Positions 25,140 through 32,970 of a DNA stretch of 62,009 bases are shown one piece after another (positions within the stretch are counted from its first letter, which is position 1; every line of letters starts with the position of its first letter). Below the pieces are notes generated by a model. It was not told the DNA's origin and searched no databases. It saw nothing but the letters and a program-made list of their open reading frames with translations. Origin of the DNA: Arthrobacter psychrolactophilus (lineage in GTDB: Bacteria; Actinomycetota; Actinomycetes; Actinomycetales; Micrococcaceae); the NCBI RefSeq assembly GCF_003219795.1, contig NZ_QJVC01000024.1, positions 1-62,009 of the forward strand, read 5' to 3'. The translations under genes and the position numbers were made by a program.

Positions 25140-27794
25140 CTACTTACCCGTCGTGGCGAGCAGTTGAGGCAGCCACGGTTCATAGAGCTCTTCACGACTG
25201 CTGATGCCGAGTTTCGAATAGATCTTATAGAGGTGGCCCTCGATGGTGCGCTGTGAGAGCGTGAACTTTTCGGCAATATCCCGATTCGAGAAGCGTCGGT
25301 GCACGAGAACCGCGATCTCCGATTCCCGTGCACTCAACTCCGCCGCGCTCGCCAGCACGGCAATGGCCGGGCTGCCCGTCGCTTGGAAGGGAAATTCCAT
25401 ACCTCGCAGTTGTGCCAAGACCTTCGCGCGGCCGTCATGGTTCCCGCGGCGACGATGTAGCTCCAAAGCGTGACCGAGAGCCTCGGCGGCGAGCAGGGTA
25501 TTGCTCTCCGCCCCGGGGAAATCCGCAATACCTTCCAACATTTCGGCGTCCTCAGAGATCAGCGCCCGTGCCATGGTTTTGATCATGGGGACTACAGGGC
25601 CGGTGCTGACGATCTCGATGTCCAGTATCCGCTCCAGGTAATCGGAGCATCCTGCCTGCATCAAGACCTTATGGATGGCCAGTTCGACGGCGGCCGCCCC
25701 ATAGCCGCGGGCTTGTTCGGCTAAATCATTTAACGCCACGAAGCTGCCACGCCGCGACGTGCCCTCGACAACCACCAGACAAGCTTTGGCCACCAACAAG
25801 ATGGGGACGGCGTCGTCGTCGATGAGCTGGTGATACTGCCGGGCAAGGTCCCTGGCCCGCGTTGAGTCTCCAACTAAATAGCTGGCGTAGGCCGCCTGCG
25901 AGAGCGCATATGGCAGGACGTACACGGGGTCCGATTCGGCTAGGGCGCCGATGGCAACATCGAAACCAGCCACAGCCTGGCGGAGCCTGCCCTGACTCAT
26001 GGCGGCCAAGGCCCGTACAAACTCATAAAGTCCCTGAATCTCGCTGGCCGCCGGGTGTCCCACGGCCGCGGCACGTCGCTCATGGACTATCTCAAGGGCC
26101 CGATCGGGGTAGCCAAGCTCGGCAAGGAAGAGCATGTGCTGACCCAGGAGCACGTTGTTGAATAGCCCCAACCATCCGAGGTGTCGTACCAGAAGCGACC
26201 TAGCTCGGGTGAAGTCACGTTCCGCACCACAATGATCGCCCCGGAGGACGGCGGCATGGGCCAGCAATGCGGTTGCCGCGCATTGAAGCCCGATCTGCCC
26301 CTCAGCGGCCGCCATCGACAGCAGCCGCTCATGCTGACCCTCTGTCAGGGGGTATCCGGAGCGAACAATGACCAGCGCCTGTACCAGATCCGCCCCGGCA
26401 CAATCGTCAAGACCAAGAATTCGATAGTGCTGGCGCCAGCGTTGCGCGAGAATCTCCAGCCTGTCGGCCGGATAGCCATCCAACGCCAAGATCATCACAC
26501 CCAATGCACCAAGGGCATCACATTCCTCCCCGGTGGTCACCATGGTCACCAAGTCTTCCAGCAGAGCCTTGGCGACGGATATTTGGTGCAGCTTGATTCT
26601 TGCCAGTACACCCTCCAGCCGGGCCCGAAAAACATACCCGGAATCGTTCACCGCCACACACAGACGCAAGGCAAGTTGCGGCTCCTCGTGCGAGTTGGCG
26701 AGCCGCGCAGCGTGAAGCAAAGAGCGATCCGACACGGGGACGCCGCAGTCGTAACTCCACGCGATGTGCCGCATAAGCGCCTCGCTCGAAAGCGAGACCT
26801 GCGCCCGAGCCTCCACGAGTTGCCGCCGGATCGAAACGCTGCGGCCAACGGGGATACATTGCCGCAGGACCTGTCCGAAGATAGGAGCCGTAAACTCCAC
26901 CGTCGAGGATGCCCCCGGGGCCAGCCGAATGAACTCCGATTGGATCAGCGCCCCATATCCCTCGCCCGGAAACAGCCGGTGCAAGAGGGCCACGGACAAT
27001 GGCTCCGCTAGGGCAATGGCCTCAAGAATGCCTTGTTCAGCCTCCGTGTACTCCTTCAAGAGGTCCAGGGAAAGATCGGCAACATGGCTAGAGATGTCGG
27101 TCGCCGCAGAGGTAAGAACCCAAACATTCCCATGCCGCACAATCGTTCCCAGCTCAACTGCCGCATCCAGCATGACTCGCAGGAACAAGGGATGACCACC
27201 GCAGGCATGACCGAGCACCAGCGCGGCTCCCGGAACAATTTTCCCGCCGAGGCGGCGCTCGCAGATACCGACGACCTCGGACGGGGTGAGAAAAGGAATC
27301 CAATGCTGGGCAAACAGGGTGTCATCGGTAAAGAGCGGGCTCTGCGCCACTTCGTTGTCTCCGGGACGGCAAAGCAACAGGATCCGAACAGCGCCGGACA
27401 CCGCCAGCTGCTCCACCACCGCGCAACTATCCCGGTCTAACCACTGCGCATTGTCAACGACGAGAAGACTCTCCTGACCTAACTCCGCCCCACGGTCGAG
27501 TAGAGCCGTGTACAACATTTGCACGATACTCATGCCAGCGGTTGTCTGATCCGCCGCCACGACTGCCGGAATGCCCGGCAAGATCGACTCAAAGATAGCG
27601 AAGGGCTGCCCCGACAGAAGCCGCTGCCCGCTCAGCCAAGTCACCAGAATCCTGCCCGCGAGGGCAGCCTCAACTTCCTGCCCCATCATGGTTTTCCCAA
27701 GTCCTGCGCCGCCCCTCACAAGGCATCCAGCCAGACTCGGATTGGTCACTTCCCCAAGGACGCGTTCAAGTATTTCCGCCCGTGGATTATTCAC
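25140..27794 (-). CDS. LAL/MalT-type LuxR-family regulator (fourth of tandem array)
   Basis: 884 residues, GTG start overlapping the upstream stop (GTGA) with CAGGAT before it. The N-terminal STAND ATPase has Walker A RGGAGLGKT (~residues 27–35) and Walker B LLVVDNAQWLD. The middle ~500 residues are helical TPR-like repeats. The last ~65 residues are a LuxR helix-turn-helix with RFSNRDIAEKFTLSQRTIEG. LAL proteins bind a small inducer and ATP, oligomerise, and activate transcription. This one is last in a four-gene row and nearest to the chain-length and glycosyltransferase genes, which it may control. Confidence 0.92.
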   Translation of the reverse strand: MNNPRAEILERVLGEVTNPSLAGCLVRGGAGLGKTMMGQEVEAALAGRILVTWLSGQRLLSGQPFAIFESILPGIPAVVAADQTTAGMSIVQMLYTALLDRGAELGQESLLVVDNAQWLDRDSCAVVEQLAVSGAVRILLLCRPGDNEVAQSPLFTDDTLFAQHWIPFLTPSEVVGICERRLGGKIVPGAALVLGHACGGHPLFLRVMLDAAVELGTIVRHGNVWVLTSAATDISSHVADLSLDLLKEYTEAEQGILEAIALAEPLSVALLHRLFPGEGYGALIQSEFIRLAPGASSTVEFTAPIFGQVLRQCIPVGRSVSIRRQLVEARAQVSLSSEALMRHIAWSYDCGVPVSDRSLLHAARLANSHEEPQLALRLCVAVNDSGYVFRARLEGVLARIKLHQISVAKALLEDLVTMVTTGEECDALGALGVMILALDGYPADRLEILAQRWRQHYRILGLDDCAGADLVQALVIVRSGYPLTEGQHERLLSMAAAEGQIGLQCAATALLAHAAVLRGDHCGAERDFTRARSLLVRHLGWLGLFNNVLLGQHMLFLAELGYPDRALEIVHERRAAAVGHPAASEIQGLYEFVRALAAMSQGRLRQAVAGFDVAIGALAESDPVYVLPYALSQAAYASYLVGDSTRARDLARQYHQLIDDDAVPILLVAKACLVVVEGTSRRGSFVALNDLAEQARGYGAAAVELAIHKVLMQAGCSDYLERILDIEIVSTGPVVPMIKTMARALISEDAEMLEGIADFPGAESNTLLAAEALGHALELHRRRGNHDGRAKVLAQLRGMEFPFQATGSPAIAVLASAAELSARESEIAVLVHRRFSNRDIAEKFTLSQRTIEGHLYKIYSKLGISSREELYEPWLPQLLATTGK

Positions 27795-30103
27795 TGGGCA
27801 TCCTGCCGCAGTAGGGGGGAAAGCTCGACGCGGCTGGTGACCTGCAGCTTTGCGTAGACCTGGTACAGATGACCCTCGACCGTACGAACAGAGACGCCCA
27901 TGTCATGGGCGATTTCCTTGTTGCTGGCGCCGGCGGCGGCCAACAGCCCCACTGACTCCTCGCGTTCGGTGAGTCGTGCGCTTAGTTCATGTGCCGGCTC
28001 CGATAGGTCGGCGGGCAGGTGAACAAGTCTTTGCAATTGCCTCCGAATGCTGCGGACACATCCCGGTGAGGCAAAGCTCAGTGCCTTCTCAGCCGCGCGG
28101 GCCGACAGCGCGAAGTGGTTGAGTCGGCATGCCCGTTCAACCACCTGTACCAGTACGGTACTGTCTCGGCTGAGTACCCCCTTGGCGTAGATGCCAAGGG
28201 TCTCGGCCAGCGCTCCCTGCTGTGTTCCGGCCACCATGATCAATTCTTCGCTGCGTTCAGCGCCTCCCTCGTCCAGCCGTGCGGCCAGAAACAGCATGCA
28301 TTGCAGCGACGTGGGTGCGGGGAGGCTCAGGTCCACTGCGAAATTGCTTGAGAGCCACAGCGTGTCGGGAATCCGTGTGTGAGACGGTACTTGTTCCAGA
28401 AGCAGGCACTGGACCAGTGTGGCGAGAAGGGTAGGAATTGTGCGGTCCGCCAGAACGGAAGCGAGCATTCCCTCCAGTGCGGTCAGTTCCTCTGAGGTCA
28501 TCCGGCGCGTCAGGTGAGAGACTCCTTCGTCTGACTTCTGCTGAGCGAGCGTGGCCCCGTACTCGCCTAGGGAGGCAAGAGCCTGCCACCCCGGCCGATC
28601 CGCTTGTTTGAGCTGGGCTGATGCCTGGGACAGTTCCTGAAGCCCCGCGCCATAATTTCCTTGATAGCTCTGGATGATTCCGCTGCTTACCTCGAAGTCC
28701 ACGCAATCTACGGCGTCCGCGTCGAATCCGCGTTCCTGACATGCCGCTAAGAGCTCTTCGAGGAGTTTCCATTCTCCGCTCGCCGTGTAGATGCGCTGGA
28801 GCGGAGCGGCAAGCCGAACGGATAGCGGTGCCGATATGGAGGCCCTGACCGAGGCCATGTCCGTCAAACCCAGTCGGTGGGACAGCATCTCGGCAATACC
28901 CAGGGCATCATCCTGCCGCCCCGTCATGGCCAATTGCTCCGCGTGCTCAGCCACGGCGATCGCCTGGATTTCGGAGCAGTGCCTGATGGTCTCCGCGTCA
29001 AGATACACATCACTAAGCGTCGCTGGATTCTCCGGTAGGCGGATCGCCGACTCGCCCTGGTGGGTTCCGTCGCGGTGTTCTTGATCCGCCGATATCGGCG
29101 GGACGGCGTTGGCAATGAAGGGATGGGACACCACGACGGCGAACTTCCCGCTGCCGGCATAGTCCAGATCCCCAAAGTCAAGGAGCTCATCGATCTCAGG
29201 GCAGGAAAACCGTTCGGTCAGGGCTGCCACAGACTGAACTCCGGCAGCGGCGACACATTCGAGGATCTCGATGTTTCCGTGGGCTGCATTCATGAGTCGC
29301 CTGATGGTCCCCGAGGCCAGCGGCGTCGTCGCGCCGAGGCGGCCTTCGTGCCACACCCAGGTCTCATCGACCATCGTCACGGCCCCCATGGAAACGGCTT
29401 GATTCAGGAGCGCCTTGAGGAACAGGGGGTTGCCGCGGGAGCGCCGCCACAGTTCATTCGCCACGCTCAAGGAGCAGACACCTTCGAGTTCCTGGCACAG
29501 CAGTGAGCGGGTTTCAGAGGCGGTCATGGCCGTGAGCTCGACACGGAGCAGCTGACCGGCACGCCATAGGCTAGAAAATTCTAGGGTCAGGCCGGTGATG
29601 CGTCGACAGAGAAGGATCAACCGGATCTTTCCGGTCCGTGCGAGTTCCGAGAGGGCCAAGGCCGACCACGTGTCGGCACATTCTGCATTGTCCACGACCA
29701 CCAGCGGGATGCCTCCCGAGCCCGCGGGCCTCATCCGTTGGGACAGCGCTGTCATAACTTCTGCCAGTGAGAGCTGCCGCGCAGCGGACAGCCCGCTCCT
29801 GCCCAGCAGCAGCCCCAGGATGCCATAGGGTGTGCCGGCTGTGAGTGCCGTCCCGCGCAGATATTCGGTCACTGTGTGGGCGGGAACGGTTGCTAAAAAT
29901 TCCTGAATCAGTGCCGTCTTGCCAATTCCACCCTGTCCGAGGACGACAGCCCCGCGCCACGGAGCCTCCTGCGTGGCACGCCTGAGCTCTAAAATATGAG
30001 GTAACCGACCGATGAAGGTGCGGCCGGTGGGCGTGTGGCGTTCGGGCAACCGGGGGGATAATTCGCTACGGTGCTGGTCCACGGCGGATTCAGAGCTGAA
30101 CAT
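27791..30103 (-). CDS. LAL/MalT-type LuxR-family regulator (third of tandem array)
   Basis: 770 residues from ATG 30103, with AGAAGG eight bases upstream; an ATG at 30139 has no ribosome site. Walker A is LGQGGIGKTALIQ (~residues 54–66) and Walker B is LVVVDNAECAD. A TPR-like helical middle is followed by a C-terminal HTH with GASNKEIAHDMGVSVRTVEG. It is shorter than its three paralogues by about 110–140 residues, all from the middle. The stop overlaps the start of the next regulator. The ligand is unknown; a sugar or cell-wall fragment is only a guess by analogy with MalT. Confidence 0.92.
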   Translation of the reverse strand: MFSSESAVDQHRSELSPRLPERHTPTGRTFIGRLPHILELRRATQEAPWRGAVVLGQGGIGKTALIQEFLATVPAHTVTEYLRGTALTAGTPYGILGLLLGRSGLSAARQLSLAEVMTALSQRMRPAGSGGIPLVVVDNAECADTWSALALSELARTGKIRLILLCRRITGLTLEFSSLWRAGQLLRVELTAMTASETRSLLCQELEGVCSLSVANELWRRSRGNPLFLKALLNQAVSMGAVTMVDETWVWHEGRLGATTPLASGTIRRLMNAAHGNIEILECVAAAGVQSVAALTERFSCPEIDELLDFGDLDYAGSGKFAVVVSHPFIANAVPPISADQEHRDGTHQGESAIRLPENPATLSDVYLDAETIRHCSEIQAIAVAEHAEQLAMTGRQDDALGIAEMLSHRLGLTDMASVRASISAPLSVRLAAPLQRIYTASGEWKLLEELLAACQERGFDADAVDCVDFEVSSGIIQSYQGNYGAGLQELSQASAQLKQADRPGWQALASLGEYGATLAQQKSDEGVSHLTRRMTSEELTALEGMLASVLADRTIPTLLATLVQCLLLEQVPSHTRIPDTLWLSSNFAVDLSLPAPTSLQCMLFLAARLDEGGAERSEELIMVAGTQQGALAETLGIYAKGVLSRDSTVLVQVVERACRLNHFALSARAAEKALSFASPGCVRSIRRQLQRLVHLPADLSEPAHELSARLTEREESVGLLAAAGASNKEIAHDMGVSVRTVEGHLYQVYAKLQVTSRVELSPLLRQDAQ

Positions 30104-30232
30104 ATGTAAGACCTTCTTATGTGAGACCCTCTGACACATCTAGTAATGATTCAATCCGAGGGGACACATTTCCACACGAGTGAGCCATACTTGTTTCTCG
30201 CTGTCTCACATACTCAGAGAGTCACCGAGTAC

Positions 30233-32935
30233 TCACGTAATACCTGTTCTGTACTCGGGAAACCCGTCCGCCGCGGAGAGGGACAGCGCTAGTTCCTCGC
30301 GGGTGGAGATGCCCAGTTTGGCGTACGTGCGGTACAGATGGCCCTCCACAGTGCGTAGAGAAAGCGTGAGCTCCTCAGCAATGTCCCGATCGCTCAACCC
30401 TTGTGCTGCGAGCCCTGCTATCTGACGCTCGCGCTTGGTCAAAGCTCCACCCTGAACTGATTTTGTGGGCACAATCGCCGCACCCGAACGGTCCGAGAGC
30501 TTGCGCAGCTCCTGCCGCACAGTGTGAGCATGATCCTCTAAGCCTGATCCACTGAGCAGTGCGGCGGCTTTGCTCAGCGACAGCTTGGCAAAGCCCAGCA
30601 TCCCGACCTGACTTAGATACTCGCCGGCCTCTGTCAGAGCAGCACCGTCACCGGCAAGCAGCGCACTCGCGTACTGCCTCAGGCCACGAGCCCATGGGCC
30701 TTCAACCCCGGACGCCACGTCGACCACTCGGCTGGCAACGCTTTCATCCCCGAGTTCCAGCATGAGTGCTAGGGCATTGAGTTCGACCATGGCAGATTTC
30801 GATTCATGGGCGAAATTTGCCAGCGTCAGCAGCTCGGACGGGCCTGTGCCGTCGGGCTCCAACAGTTCACGTGTTGCAGCAAGATAGGCCCGTTCGTGGG
30901 CGAGCACGATAAACATGCCCGTGCTGTCGATATGTTCTGCAACCAACTTGGCAGCCAGCTCTCGCTGCCCCAGGCGCGCGGCGCAATACGCGGCCATGGC
31001 GGTGCAGTAGCCCAGGAGCTGCTGCGGATCGCTGAGCTGGAGAGATTCAAGACCACCCCTGAGCGTGATGAGCGCATTCGCCAGAGCCCCGGCACGCACC
31101 ATCGCCATGCCGCGCACGACGCTGGCACCTCCCCCGAAGGTAAACACGATCGGGCCGTCCTCCATGGAGAAGCTATCCATGACCTCGGTCGCGGCTGACC
31201 AGTAGCCCGCACACAGCATGGCGGTCAGATGCCGGAGCATAATGTTTTCGGGCAGGAAGAAGACCTCGTTTTCTTCGGAGTGCTCTATTGCGAACGCCTC
31301 GGCCGCGCGTTGCGCGCCTTGCTCCGGGAAGCCTTGGGCGGTCAGCCGTTCCGAATCCATGGTCAGCGCCATGGTTCGGTTCAGCCGATCGGCGGCGGTA
31401 GGCAATCCCTGCTGCGATGAGAGGAGGTCCATGAGTTCGGTCATTTCCGAATATCTCCCAGCCTGCGAGAGCCCCATAAGTTCCACCATCAAGGCGCTAC
31501 TTTGCGAGTAGGCAAGGATGATTTCGGCTCCTGCGGGGTTCGCGAACGCCATGGCTTCCCCAGCTTTCCGAAGATCCTGTGCGTCTGCCAGAATCATCGC
31601 CACCGACATGCCCAGGGCCGACCGTGTAGACGCCCGTAGCAACGCCCCGTACGTGAGGTCCTGTACATCAGCCGGGTGCTGCGGCTGTTCCATGAGTGTG
31701 AAAGCACCGCGGTAGTCGCCCTGGTTATATTTGGCTCTGGCCTTGACCATCGTGGCCCGGAGTTGATAATCCGGGCCACGAATCGCTTCGGCCAGGTGTA
31801 ACGCCGTGGCCGATTGGAAGAGTTTCGTAGCCAGGACGGCCGCCCGCAACAGGGTCGCATCACTAACCTCGACACCCACTTCAAGGGCCCAGAGAACTCG
31901 GCGCAACAACGATTCCTTAGGTGCGCCGTCGTCCGTCAGGTCCCCTATCAATTGTTCGTGAAGAACCCGACTTTGGGTGATCGGCACCAGCTCGCGAATC
32001 ACCTGTCCATAAATGGGGTTGGCCAGCACCAGGTGCTCGGACGACGACGATTGGTAACTTATCAGGGGCCAGGCAAGAAGTTCCGCAACCGCATCAGGTG
32101 AGAAGAGTCGTTGCAGTTCTGATTCGGCCAGCGGCTCGGCCAAGGCAACGAGATTCAGCGCCTCTTGTCCTTCTCTGGTCAGTCCGCGTAACATGCCCAT
32201 GACGGCATCATCTAGCCGCCGCCCGTGCACTAACGTGGCAGGTTCCCCCACCCATGTCCCATCGTGCTGGCGGAGTAAACCTTGTTCCACGGCCTCGTTG
32301 ATCAAAAGGTACAAGAACAACGGATTGCCCGCCGCCGTCGACCAGTAATGCCAGCTCGTGGCCGGGGTAACGTGGCCCGCAAGCATGCTTTCACAAAAGG
32401 TGTGGCCCTGCTCCTGATTCAACGGCTTCAGAATAATATTCTCGGCTATGCCGGTGGACCACAGTTGCGGGAGCGGGTCAGGCATTCGTTTCCGTTTGGA
32501 GTGAGATGCCACGATGTTGATCGTGCCGGACTTGACCAGGCTGACAAAGAGTTCTGCTGTTCCTTCATCGATGGCGTGGGCGTCATCGATCACCACGAGT
32601 GGTAGATCTGAGTTGTGGGATTTGGGGCCGCCGCGTTTTGCCCGCCGCTCGTCGATGGTCGACAGGATTTGACGCATCACCCCCAATCGGAAGGTTTCCG
32701 TGGGCGTGTCTTGCAGGTTGAGAAATGGGGCCAGCACACCGAAAGGAATACGCGCCAACGATTGCGATCCGTGCACCGCGAGGACCGGAACATTTCCCTG
32801 CGCGGCCTCAGCCAATTTCTGCAGAATGGTTGACGCACCTAGTCCGCTGTCGGAGGTCAAGAAGACTGCTCTACATTCTTCGGCGCTGATGGCTTGGACG
32901 ATGTCAGCCAGTTCCTCCTCCCGGCAAAACGGCAT
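30233..32935 (-). CDS. LAL-type LuxR-family regulator lacking the P-loop lysine (second of array)
   Basis: 900 residues from ATG 32935, which has a perfect GGAGG seven bases upstream; an upstream start at 32986 would overlap the preceding gene. The Walker A position reads SDSGLGASTILQK, with Ala where Lys is required, while Walker B LPLVVIDDAHAID is intact. The middle is TPR-like. The C-terminal HTH has GLSDRDIAEELTLSLRTVEG. The intact length and DNA-binding domain argue against a pseudogene. It is probably a regulator that cannot hydrolyse, or weakly binds, ATP and may work as a partner of its neighbours. Confidence 0.9.
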   Translation of the reverse strand: MPFCREEELADIVQAISAEECRAVFLTSDSGLGASTILQKLAEAAQGNVPVLAVHGSQSLARIPFGVLAPFLNLQDTPTETFRLGVMRQILSTIDERRAKRGGPKSHNSDLPLVVIDDAHAIDEGTAELFVSLVKSGTINIVASHSKRKRMPDPLPQLWSTGIAENIILKPLNQEQGHTFCESMLAGHVTPATSWHYWSTAAGNPLFLYLLINEAVEQGLLRQHDGTWVGEPATLVHGRRLDDAVMGMLRGLTREGQEALNLVALAEPLAESELQRLFSPDAVAELLAWPLISYQSSSSEHLVLANPIYGQVIRELVPITQSRVLHEQLIGDLTDDGAPKESLLRRVLWALEVGVEVSDATLLRAAVLATKLFQSATALHLAEAIRGPDYQLRATMVKARAKYNQGDYRGAFTLMEQPQHPADVQDLTYGALLRASTRSALGMSVAMILADAQDLRKAGEAMAFANPAGAEIILAYSQSSALMVELMGLSQAGRYSEMTELMDLLSSQQGLPTAADRLNRTMALTMDSERLTAQGFPEQGAQRAAEAFAIEHSEENEVFFLPENIMLRHLTAMLCAGYWSAATEVMDSFSMEDGPIVFTFGGGASVVRGMAMVRAGALANALITLRGGLESLQLSDPQQLLGYCTAMAAYCAARLGQRELAAKLVAEHIDSTGMFIVLAHERAYLAATRELLEPDGTGPSELLTLANFAHESKSAMVELNALALMLELGDESVASRVVDVASGVEGPWARGLRQYASALLAGDGAALTEAGEYLSQVGMLGFAKLSLSKAAALLSGSGLEDHAHTVRQELRKLSDRSGAAIVPTKSVQGGALTKRERQIAGLAAQGLSDRDIAEELTLSLRTVEGHLYRTYAKLGISTREELALSLSAADGFPEYRTGIT

Positions 32936-32970
32936 GTTGAGTCCTCCCGGCCGGCCCCGCCAGAGGCCCG

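Noticed and set aside
30233-32935. Second LAL gene as a pseudogene because of its broken P-loop
   Set aside because: The frame is full length, the Walker B motif and HTH are intact and the ribosome site is strong; only the lysine is changed.
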